Positions 1 through 6,391 of a stretch of DNA of 6,391 nucleotides are shown piece after piece. This stretch comes from Candidatus Methanoplasma sp. (GTDB lineage Archaea > Thermoplasmatota > Thermoplasmata > Methanomassiliicoccales > Methanomethylophilaceae): the NCBI GenBank assembly GCA_031283015.1, contig JAITCQ010000031.1, forward strand, positions 1 through 6,391, written 5' to 3'. Position 1 is the stretch's first letter. Each line of letters begins with the position of its first letter. Under the pieces are notes generated by a model. It had not been told where the DNA came from and made no database searches. It saw only the letters and a list, made by a program, of their open reading frames with translations. Position numbers and translations under genes: made by a program.

Positions 1-1290
1 GAGCAGGTCTCGGAGATAATGAAGATCGCCAACAAAGAGAGGATACCGGTCGTGGCGAGAGGCGCCGGAACGGGACTTTGCGGTTCCGCAGTTCCTATAA
101 AAGGCGGGATAGTCATGGCCATGCAGAGGATGAACAAGGTCAAGAAGGTAAGCGTGGCGGACCTGTGGGTCGACGTCGAACCCGGCATCAACTACAACGA
201 CCTCAACGACGAGCTTTCAAAATACGGGTTCTTCTTCCCTCCCGCCCCTGGCTCCGCCGAGGCGTGTCAGATCGGAGGGATGGTGGCGCTCAACGCCTCC
301 GGTATGAGGGCGGTGAAATACGGGGCCACAAGGGACTATGTTCTTGGACTCACCTTTGTGAAAGCCGACGGAGAGATAGTCCGCGCGGGGACCAGGACGA
401 TCAAGGACTCGTCCGGATACCAGCTTGCGCGCCTCATGTGTGGCTCCGAGGGAACGCTTGGAATAATAACCGAGATCACACTCAAACTCACCACCAAACC
501 TAAGAAGTCGGCGTACTGCCTGTGCACGTTCAACAGCATACACGACGCGGGCAAATGCATCGCGACGATGATCGCCAAGCCCATGATCCCCGCCTCCTGC
601 GAGCTGATGGACAGCATCAGCATCAGAGCGGTGAACAAGGCCAGGGGGAACCCGGTGCCCGACTGCGAGGCCCTCTGCATATTCGAAGCCGACGGCGAGA
701 GCGAGGACATCGTGAACAGGGATCTGAAGGTGATCGAAGAGGTGGCCAAGGAGACCGGCGCCACCACGATAACCGCTTCCTGGGACCCCAAGCAGATTGA
801 CGCTTGGACCGACGCAAGGAAGTCGATCATGGCCGCCCTGTCGGCACTTATGCCCGGACACGTGTCAGTGTCGCTGGCGGACGACATGGGCGTTCCGATA
901 TCGAATGTTCCCGATGCTGTCAGATCGTTCCACCAGATCGCGAAGGACAACGGCATAACCATCGCGACGTACGGCCACGCGGGCGACGGCAACCTCCACA
1001 CGAAGATACTCATCGATCCCTCCGACGCGGACCAGTGGGACAGGGCGGTGAAGGCCACCGACGAGATATTCGACGTTTGCATCGAACTCGGCGGAACGGT
1101 CACCGGCGAGCACGGAGTGGGGATATCCAAAGCGATCATGTTCAAGAAGGAAAGGGGTTCCGAATTGTCTTCGATCATCGCCATAAAGAAGGCGATGGAC
1201 CCCAACAACATCCTGAACCCCGGAAAGCTGGAACAGTGGGAAGGCTCGATATTGGGCGGCCTCAGGTACCCCTGCGAAGATTACATGTGA
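1..1290 (+). CDS. glcD: FAD-linked oxidase, GlcD / D-lactate dehydrogenase type (5' end outside window)
   Basis: This is the C-terminal 429 residues of a flavoprotein that oxidises a 2-hydroxyacid such as glycolate or D-lactate. The frame is open from base 1 (EQVSEIMK...), so the true start lies upstream; compared with the usual ~460 residues, about 30-40 are missing. The PCMH-type FAD-binding domain shows the pyrophosphate loop RGAGTGLCGSAVP at window residues 20-32, IGGMVALNASG at 91-101 and GSEGTLGIITEITLKL at 148-163. The C-terminal FAD-oxidase domain shows YGHAGDGNLH at 324-333, GTVTGEHGVG at 365-374 and the terminal DPNNILNPGK at 401-410. No Fe-S motif is present, so electrons probably pass to a separate GlcF- or HdrD-like Fe-S subunit, which is not in the window. 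The substrate cannot be read from sequence. The symbol names the family, not a proven glycolate oxidase. The gene ends in TGA and converges on the M50 gene, with 34 bp between them. Confidence 0.93.
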   Translation, partial: EQVSEIMKIANKERIPVVARGAGTGLCGSAVPIKGGIVMAMQRMNKVKKVSVADLWVDVEPGINYNDLNDELSKYGFFFPPAPGSAEACQIGGMVALNASGMRAVKYGATRDYVLGLTFVKADGEIVRAGTRTIKDSSGYQLARLMCGSEGTLGIITEITLKLTTKPKKSAYCLCTFNSIHDAGKCIATMIAKPMIPASCELMDSISIRAVNKARGNPVPDCEALCIFEADGESEDIVNRDLKVIEEVAKETGATTITASWDPKQIDAWTDARKSIMAALSALMPGHVSVSLADDMGVPISNVPDAVRSFHQIAKDNGITIATYGHAGDGNLHTKILIDPSDADQWDRAVKATDEIFDVCIELGGTVTGEHGVGISKAIMFKKERGSELSSIIAIKKAMDPNNILNPGKLEQWEGSILGGLRYPCEDYM

Positions 1291-1325
1291 AATTCTTTCG
1301 AAAACCTTTTCCTTTTCACATTTTT
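1285..1325 (+). terminator. Possible hairpin plus oligo-T terminator of glcD
   Basis: A perfect 8-bp inverted repeat, ATGTGAAA at 1285-1292 and TTTCACAT at 1314-1321, encloses a 21-nt loop and runs into TTTTT at 1321-1325. Further T runs occur at 1307-1310 and 1313-1316. The left arm includes the glcD stop codon. Archaeal transcription ends mainly at T-rich tracts, so the T runs may matter more than the stem. The site lies between two convergent genes. It could act on the + strand; no matching T tract follows the stem on the - strand. Confidence 0.4.
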
Positions 1326-1990
1326 CAGATCACATACAAAAAGACGATCGCAAGTTCGACGGCGCCCACTATCGCCGCCATGGCGTATACCGGGATGCTC
1401 CAGGCCACGATCTTCGATCCGTCGAACGGAAGCACGGGGATCATATTGAACAGACCCAGGAATGCGTTCAGATAGGCAAGCATTCCCACCACTACGTACA
1501 CAAGCGTTCCCGGTTCGATTGAAAAGAAGACGGCTATCGCGATCGCAGAGATGACAAAGTTCACCGCGGGTCCCGCGAGGCTGATCTTTCCGTTCATTTC
1601 CTTGCTGATCATTCCTCTTATGTAAACGGCGCCGGGCGCGGCGAACAGGAATCCCATGATGGAGAACACGATCGCCATCATCAATCCCTGCGGATATGCT
1701 CTGAACTCCGACCATGCGTTATATCTCTGAGCGACGAACTTATGCCCGAACTCATGGAAAAGGAAGCTGCATACGACCAGAATGAACGACGTTCCCGCGA
1801 TGAGGATGATGTTCATCGTCGGATCATCGGGGTCAAGCGTGCTGTTACGCATTATCAGCGAGAACGCGACGGAAAGCACGCCTATCGCGACCGCGATATG
1901 GAGGACCTCCGTCTTGCTGAAACGTATCTTGCCTCGAGGTTCCCGATAATAGGGGTCAACTCTCCTCATGTTATCGACAGGGTCCCGCAT
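1325..1990 (-). CDS. M50-family (site-2-protease-like) intramembrane zinc metalloprotease
   Basis: This is a 221-residue polytopic membrane protein of the peptidase M50 family, which cuts substrates within the membrane, often to release membrane-tethered regulators. The zinc/catalytic motif HEFGH is at residues 79-83 in a hydrophobic segment. A GPAVN turn lies at 140-144. The C-terminal NMIPVLPFDGSK motif (182-193) supplies the third zinc ligand, D190. About six hydrophobic segments are visible (roughly 28-47, 59-78, 102-120, 141-157, 161-181, 199-220) after a charged N-terminal tail. No PDZ or CBS domain is seen, so this is a minimal, short form. I chose ATG at 1990 because a TATA box centred at 2016.5 would start transcription at about that base, giving a leaderless mRNA. 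The ATG at 2005, five codons upstream, lies too close to the TATA box. The stop is TGA. The substrate is unknown; the divergent neighbour gives no clear clue. Confidence 0.9.
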   Translation of the reverse strand: MRDPVDNMRRVDPYYREPRGKIRFSKTEVLHIAVAIGVLSVAFSLIMRNSTLDPDDPTMNIILIAGTSFILVVCSFLFHEFGHKFVAQRYNAWSEFRAYPQGLMMAIVFSIMGFLFAAPGAVYIRGMISKEMNGKISLAGPAVNFVISAIAIAVFFSIEPGTLVYVVVGMLAYLNAFLGLFNMIPVLPFDGSKIVAWSIPVYAMAAIVGAVELAIVFLYVI

Positions 1991-2012
1991 CGAATCCTGA
2001 ACCATGTCATTG

Positions 2013-2020
2013 TTTATAAA
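2013..2020. promoter_or_regulatory. Palindromic archaeal TATA box shared by two divergent genes
   Basis: TTTATAAA is a perfect 8-bp palindrome in the short gap between the divergent M50 and PAPS-reductase-like genes. In archaea transcription starts about 26 bp from the TATA centre (2016.5). On the minus strand this predicts a start near 1990, exactly the chosen M50 ATG. On the plus strand it predicts about 2043, six bases before the chosen ATG at 2049. I see no convincing BRE on either side. The position therefore supports both start choices and short or absent 5' leaders. Whether one TBP site serves both directions is inference. Confidence 0.6.
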
Positions 2021-2048
2021 TGTGCATAGGATTGAGATTTCTGGGAAA

Positions 2049-3935
2049 ATGATTCAGAACATCGCGCACGGCAAGGTCGGGGAACAGTGGTGCGATGGGT
2101 GCGGAACGCTTATCCTTGGAAAGAAATGCTCGTTCTGCGGTTCCGCGGGAAGGAGATTCGAGATCAATAGCCCCGGCGACATCAGGCCGTGCATGGGCGA
2201 CAGCATAGACGTCGTGAAAGACCTTTTCAAAAGAGCCTTCGGAACAGACGAACCGATCTCCGGCAGGATGATGTTCTTCAACAAGATACCCGGCGAGGAC
2301 AGATCGGACGAGATCATCGCGCACGGAGATGTCATCGGGGTCATAAGATTCGATCTTAAGGATAATTCCCTCCGTCTGGAACTAAGACAGGCGGGCGCGG
2401 ACATATTCGTCGGTCATGCGGTAAAGAATCTGGTGTCCATCGGCGGCATATCCGGACACCTGAAGGGCAAGGTCGTGAGTGGCGCAGATATCACAGAGGT
2501 AACGGGGGATTTCTCCGCGGGAGATCCGGTCATCGTCAGAAAAGGGAAGAAGGCGGGTCCGGGGACGGCATTGGCCGACAGCAAGGATGTGATCGCAGCT
2601 CAAAGAGCGGTCAAGATAAAGGATCTGGACCCCGTCGAGGACAGATCGATATCTCCGATGTCCGGCAGGGAGGAGTTCGTAAGGTCCAACAGGGAGCACT
2701 TGGAGGGAATAGAAAGGAACGCGGTCAGCGACATAAGGTCCTTCATTTCAAAAAAGAACGTGCCGGTGACGGTCTCGTTCTCCGGAGGGAAGGATTCCCT
2801 CGCGGCGTACGGGGTCGCGTCAAAGGCGCTGAACGATTTGACCCTGATATTCATCGACACTGGGCTGGAGTTCCCGGAGACGTCGGAATATGCGGAAGGG
2901 TTTGCAGAAAGGAACGGATTGAAACTGCTCAAAGCATCCGCAGGAAACGCGTTCTGGGACAATGTGGATATGTTCGGTCCCCCCGCTAAGGATTTCAGAT
3001 AGTGCTGCAAAGCATGCAAGCTCGGTCCCGTCACAGAACTGATATCAAAGGAGTTCCCCGGAGGGACGATAACAATCGAAGGCAACCGTATGCTGGAGTC
3101 GTTCTCCCGGTCGGACATCGGGTTTGTTTCCAAGAATCCGTTCGTTCCGAACCAGACGAATCTGAACCCGGTGAGGGCGTGGTCCGCGGCGGAGGTGTGG
3201 GGATACATATGGATGAGGGGTCTGGACTACAACCCGTTGTATGACAGGGATTTCGAAAGGATCGGGTGCTATCTCTGCGCCTCCTGCCTGGCAAGCGAAT
3301 GGAAGAACACGGAGAGGATACACCCGGAGATGTACTCCGGATGGGACGGATACCTGCGCAGGCATGCGGAGGCGAAAGGACTTCCTCCCGAGTACGCGGA
3401 CATGGGGTTCTGGAGGTGGAAGGTGCTGCCTCCGAAGATGGTGCAGATCGCAAAGGAACTGGATCTGGACCTTAAGCCAAAGAAAGGTACAGGCCCGGCG
3501 GTGAAGATGATGAGGGGGGCGTCCCCCTGCGCGGCCGGCGGATATTCTATGGAAGCCGTGATCGACGTTCCGTCAAAAAGGGACCTCTCTTATGCGGAAG
3601 ACGCTCTGAGCGTCATCGGCGAGGTAAGATATTCCCCGGAGTTCGAGATCGCCCTGCTGAGGACGAAAGAAGGCAGGTCGAAGCTTTTCGGCGGGGGGCA
3701 GATATCGGTCACCGCCGGCACCGAGAAGGACGCCGAAGCCCTTTTCGAACGGACCGCAAAGGCGCTGATAAGGGCGGAGATGTGCACCGAGTGCGGCATA
3801 TGCGCAAGGGGATGTCCCAAAAAGGCAGTGACCATAAAAGGCGGTTTCAGGGTCGATCAGAAAAAATGCAATAAATGCGGGAAATGCGAAAGGTCCTGCA
3901 TGGTGGTGCACTACTACGACAAGATGCGGATATGA
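2049..3935 (+). CDS. PUA / PAPS-reductase-like / ferredoxin fusion protein with in-frame amber codon (probable pyrrolysine protein)
   Basis: Read through the TAG at 3000-3002, this gene encodes 628 residues. Domains in order: a zinc ribbon with C15, C18, C27 and C30; a region without clear motifs (~40-140); a PUA-like RNA-binding domain (~150-200, with GADITEVTGDFSAGDPVIV); a PP-loop PAPS/APS-reductase-like domain (~235-470) with the nucleotide-binding SGGKDS at 245-250; and two C-terminal 4Fe-4S motifs (C579, C582, C585, C589 and C607, C610, C613, C617). The amber codon is residue 318, in FGPPAKDFR-amber-CCKACKLGP. Frame and homology continue unbroken on both sides. C319-C320 and C407-x2-C410 match the cluster-binding pattern of APS reductases. 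The C-terminal catalytic ECGxH motif of classical sulfonucleotide reductases is not seen, so the reaction is unknown. A redox or sulfur-transfer role, perhaps on RNA because of the PUA domain, is inference. The ATG at 2049 is chosen over the in-frame one at 2004, which lies upstream of the TATA box and overlaps the M50 reading frame. The final stop is TGA. Confidence 0.85.
3000..3002 (+). other. In-frame TAG codon, probable pyrrolysine (residue 318)
   Basis: The codon after GATTTCAGA is TAG. It lies in the same frame as the upstream and downstream halves of the PAPS-reductase-like protein, and the family motif resumes at the very next codon (CCKACKLGP). From memory, archaeal relatives often carry Trp here (RWCCK-like). 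TGG is one G-to-A change from TAG. Pyrrolysine insertion at UAG is established in methanogens that carry pylTSBCD, but those genes are not in this window. The alternatives are a nonsense mutation or a base-call error. Confidence 0.7.
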
Positions 3936-3953
3936 CCCCCGTGCTCCTCGCAC

Positions 3954-5063
3954 TCAGCGCAGTTCTTCCACAGATATGTTGATGCCGTGTGCCGCCACAT
4001 CCATCAGCTTACGGTCAAGGACGTGGTCCAGCGTCTCGTCCAGATAGAGGGACGCGTCATTCCCGTTAAGTATATCCTCGATGCATCTCTCGACGGCGTT
4101 GAACCTGTAGTTTATCTCGACGCCGTTCTTTTCGGTGAGCGCGCGCGAAGCGCTTCCATATACGCCGATGCGGCCGCGTGTCTCCCCCTCATACCCCCGC
4201 CTTACCACATATAACGTTCCCGGAACGATCCCGCGGCGCATGTTCAATAATACCGTAGACATCGTTCTTCCGTAGACGCTGCTCCTTCCGTTCACGCTCA
4301 TGAACTCGTTCAGCGCGTGTACCATCGGCACCGAGAGGCCGGCCTTGTCCAGCACGTCCTTCATCGAGAACACTTCGAAGGGGGTCCCATGTGCCAGCAC
4401 CTCGCCTTCCACCAATACGACCACGAGATCCGCCCATGAGTACGCCGTTTCAACGTCATGCGTCGATATGATAACCGTGGAGCCACTCATGTTCACCTCG
4501 TCGGCTATTTCGTAAAGGCGGTGGACCATCTCGGGGTCCAGGCCGGCGGTGGGTTCGTCCATGATGAGGACCTTGGGGTGCATGGCGAGAGCGCTTGCGA
4601 CAGCCACCCTTTTCTTCTGTCCGAATGACAGGTGATGGATCGGCCTTTTCCGTTCGTTCTCCATGCCAACCATCTTAAGCGCGTCGTCCACCCTTCTTCT
4701 CACTTCGTCCATGGGAAGGTCTAAGTTGAAGGGGCCGAAGGCCACGTCGTCCTCCACTATCACGTTGAAGATCTGATCGTCCGGGTTCTGCATCACGAAC
4801 GTCACGTCCTTTCTCAGTTCCATAAGCCCTTTCTTGGAATGCTCGACCTCCTTTGAATCGTATTCGACCGTTCCCTCGGTCTGTTTCAATATGCCGTTGA
4901 AATGCATGAACAATGTGCTCTTCCCGGCCCCGTTAGGTCCTACGAAAGCGACCTTGCATCCGGTCGGTATCTTTATGGAAACATTCTTCAGCGCCTGTTT
5001 TCCCCCCTCGTAAGTATAGTTCAGGTCCTTCGTTTCAAGGATCGTCGTCATTTCTATTTTCAT
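3954..5063 (-). CDS. cbiO: Cobalt ECF transporter ATPase CbiO with C-terminal extension
   Basis: This 369-residue ABC ATPase powers the cobalt importer whose membrane part is encoded just upstream. Visible motifs are Walker A GPNGAGKST (42-50), the Q-loop in MQNPDDQIF (Q92), the signature LSFGQKKR (145-152), Walker B VLIMDEP (165-171), the D-loop AGLD (173-176) and the switch His H202. MQNPDDQIF and LSFGQKKRVA are typical of CbiO-type ECF ATPases. About 275 residues are usual; here roughly 100 more follow residue 255. They include VYGSASRAL (301-309) and a helical stretch around 323-350. I recall similar tails in other archaeal CbiO proteins, but their role is unknown to me. The start is ATG at 5063, which overlaps the upstream TGA (ATGA), with a G-run about 10 nt ahead as a weak ribosome-binding site. 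A second ATG at 5051 is possible. Cobalt rather than nickel is inferred from the linked CbiN. The stop is TGA, 18 bp from the convergent gene's stop. Confidence 0.93.
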   Translation of the reverse strand: MKIEMTTILETKDLNYTYEGGKQALKNVSIKIPTGCKVAFVGPNGAGKSTLFMHFNGILKQTEGTVEYDSKEVEHSKKGLMELRKDVTFVMQNPDDQIFNVIVEDDVAFGPFNLDLPMDEVRRRVDDALKMVGMENERKRPIHHLSFGQKKRVAVASALAMHPKVLIMDEPTAGLDPEMVHRLYEIADEVNMSGSTVIISTHDVETAYSWADLVVVLVEGEVLAHGTPFEVFSMKDVLDKAGLSVPMVHALNEFMSVNGRSSVYGRTMSTVLLNMRRGIVPGTLYVVRRGYEGETRGRIGVYGSASRALTEKNGVEINYRFNAVERCIEDILNGNDASLYLDETLDHVLDRKLMDVAAHGINISVEELR

Positions 5064-6391
5064 ATCGTAAAAACCCCCCGGGTGTAAAGGAGAATGATGG
5101 CCGCCGCGGTGACGATCAGAACGCAAAGCGCCATAGGTGCCGCTTTCCGCCCTTCGAACTCGGACAGGCTTCTGAACTCTCCTTTGTAGTTCCTGCATTG
5201 AAGCGTTATCTGTCCCCTTTCCGCCGTGTCAAGGGACCGGATGAAAACTCCGGCCGCCAGTTTTGACGTTGTTCTCATTTTCTTCCCGTAACCCGAATAA
5301 CCGAACCTGCATTCCGCCGCCAGGTGCATCCTTTCGGCGGATTCCATCAGAAGGAAAGTGTATCTGTAGATTAGGACCATCATCTCCACGAAGACGTCCG
5401 GAAGCCTAAGTTTCCTCAAAGCGGCGGAGAGATGCGGGACAGGCGTCGACGCCGCGAACGCGAACATCAGGAGAAGCGCGGCGGTAGCCCTGGCATATAT
5501 CAAAAGTGCCAGCGAGACGCCGGCGTCGGTGAAGTTTATCGCAAAGCCGAATATCGTTATCCTCATCACCGTTTCCCCGTTAGTGACGATTGCGAATATC
5601 AGCGCGCCGATCACAATGAAGATCTGCGCGTATGCGAAGAGCCTCAGCATTATCGCCGGTGGTTTGAGGGAAGAGGCGTAAAGCAGCAGCGCGAATCCGA
5701 TGATGCCGGTGAACACAGCCATCCATATCGACGGCGACGCTATGTTTATGACCAGTAGGGAAAGCACAAGCAGCAGCTTCGCCAGCGGGGACCATCGCGC
5801 CATCGGACTTGCGTACGCGGCGGTATCCACGGTGTTGAACTCGCTTCCATGGTCGTGCTTCTTCTTCCTGACCAGCAGATACAGAACGGACGCAAGTATC
5901 AGAACGCCCACTGTCGTTTGGATAAGGAAGAGGATGCTTATCCCGAATTCCCCCACTTGTATGAAATTGTCCGTCCATTGGTCGTATCCAGGTATAAGGA
6001 TCTCTATGGCGCCCGCCCCCGCGTCGTCCGACCCGCCGATATCGAAGAAGAAGGTGGTGATATAAGCGAACAGCATCATCGCCGCAAGCACGACGATGAA
6101 GGAGGCCAGCATCATGCGGCTCCGGTCCTTCTTTTCTCTTCTCTTTGCGTCAAGTATGCCGCCGATGCTTTGTTTCGCGCGGTATCCGATATCTTTTATC
6201 AGCTCCGGTCTCACGAAGGCGAGATACTTGAAGAAGAAGACCATCAGAACACCCTCCGCCATCGCGATAGGAAGCTGGGTCACCGCAAATATGCCCAGGA
6301 ACGTAACGTATGTGTCGACGAATGCGGAAGCGCCGGCGAACGGAACGATGAGCGTGAGCTGCAGGGAGGTCACCAGATATGTTGCAAAATC
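5060..6391 (-). CDS. CbiM-CbiN-CbiQ fusion, membrane part of a cobalt ECF transporter (5' end outside window)
   Basis: One uninterrupted frame of 443 residues enters from the right edge (DFATYLVTSLQ...) and ends in TGA. Residues ~1-66 are the last membrane helices of CbiM, the cobalt-binding S component; its metal-binding N-terminus lies outside the window. After a Lys/Arg-rich linker, residues ~93-176 are CbiN: a helix (93-116), the extracytoplasmic segment GGSDDAGAGAIEILIPGYDQW (119-139) and a second helix (152-174). A charged linker, KKKHDHGSEF, follows. Residues ~196-443 are CbiQ, the transmembrane coupling subunit, with TPVPHLSAALRKLRLP (316-331), a coupling stretch around AAECRFGY and a second around DTAERGQITLQCRNYKG (388-404), then a last helix. 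GTG at 6373 is only an internal Val of CbiM, not the start. cbiO follows with a 4-nt overlap, indicating a single operon. Two-way CbiMN fusions are familiar; a three-way one is less usual. Confidence 0.88.
   Translation of the reverse strand, partial: DFATYLVTSLQLTLIVPFAGASAFVDTYVTFLGIFAVTQLPIAMAEGVLMVFFFKYLAFVRPELIKDIGYRAKQSIGGILDAKRREKKDRSRMMLASFIVVLAAMMLFAYITTFFFDIGGSDDAGAGAIEILIPGYDQWTDNFIQVGEFGISILFLIQTTVGVLILASVLYLLVRKKKHDHGSEFNTVDTAAYASPMARWSPLAKLLLVLSLLVINIASPSIWMAVFTGIIGFALLLYASSLKPPAIMLRLFAYAQIFIVIGALIFAIVTNGETVMRITIFGFAINFTDAGVSLALLIYARATAALLLMFAFAASTPVPHLSAALRKLRLPDVFVEMMVLIYRYTFLLMESAERMHLAAECRFGYSGYGKKMRTTSKLAAGVFIRSLDTAERGQITLQCRNYKGEFRSLSEFEGRKAAPMALCVLIVTAAAIILLYTRGVFTI

Noticed and set aside
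217..1211. Long antisense open frames over glcD
   Set aside because: They are shadows produced by the codon bias of the GC-rich real gene. They show no motifs or start signals, and the + strand protein is clearly conserved.
2004..2048. Upstream in-frame start at 2004 for the PAPS-reductase-like gene
   Set aside because: It would lie upstream of the TATA box and overlap the divergent M50 reading frame. The family-like sequence begins at the 2049 ATG.
3090..3935. A separate downstream gene starting at ATG 3090
   Set aside because: It begins inside the PP-loop domain, after the Cys-Cys motif, has no ribosome-binding site or promoter, and shares the frame of the upstream half. It is the second part of one gene.
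3936..3953. Small GTGC/GCAC hairpin between the two convergent stops
   Set aside because: The stem has only four pairs and no T tract, so it is too weak to call a terminator.
5064..5198. cbiO extended upstream to 5198
   Set aside because: The extra residues are a different-frame reading of the CbiQ C-terminus. The ATGA overlap at 5060-5063 gives a natural start.
1..6391. CRISPR arrays, tRNA/rRNA genes, insertion sequences, prophage parts
   Set aside because: I saw no direct repeat arrays, tRNA-like folds, transposase motifs or terminal repeats. The gaps between genes are all under 60 bp.

Overview
The window looks like chromosomal DNA from a methanogenic archaeon, most likely Methanomassiliicoccales (Thermoplasmatota) or another lineage that encodes pyrrolysine. 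This placement is inferred. The supporting signs are an archaeal TATA box with leaderless or nearly leaderless starts, densely packed genes, an archaeal zinc ribbon/PUA/PAPS-reductase-like/ferredoxin fusion protein, a cobalt ECF transporter, and an amber (TAG) codon inside an otherwise intact gene. All five genes whose ends are visible stop with TGA.

Layout, left to right. (1) Bases 1-1290 (+) hold the 3' part of a GlcD-type FAD-linked oxidase, ended by TGA and a possible hairpin/oligo-T terminator. (2) Bases 1325-1990 (-) hold a site-2-protease-like M50 membrane metalloprotease, convergent with glcD. (3) A palindromic TATA box at 2013-2020 lies between the M50 gene and the next gene, which diverge; it is placed to serve both. 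(4) Bases 2049-3935 (+) hold a 628-codon multidomain protein: zinc ribbon, PUA domain, PP-loop PAPS/APS-reductase-like domain and two 4Fe-4S motifs. It is interrupted only by an in-frame TAG at 3000-3002. (5) Bases 3954-5063 (-) encode CbiO, the ATPase of a cobalt ECF transporter, with a long C-terminal extension. (6) Bases 5060-6391 (-, running off the window) encode one polypeptide that joins the CbiM C-terminus, CbiN and CbiQ. Its TGA overlaps the cbiO ATG.

The main observation is the amber codon. The reading frame, domain order and conserved motifs continue directly across it. It falls immediately before a Cys-Cys pair which, with a downstream CxxC, matches the 4Fe-4S cluster ligand pattern of APS reductases. 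The simplest reading in such an organism is that this is a pyrrolysine-containing iron-sulfur protein. A Trp-to-amber nonsense mutation is the main alternative. A second notable feature is the CbiM-CbiN-CbiQ fusion, which would place the whole membrane part of a cobalt importer in one chain. Cobalt supply suits a methylotrophic methanogen, because its methyl-transfer proteins use corrinoids, but that link is inference.
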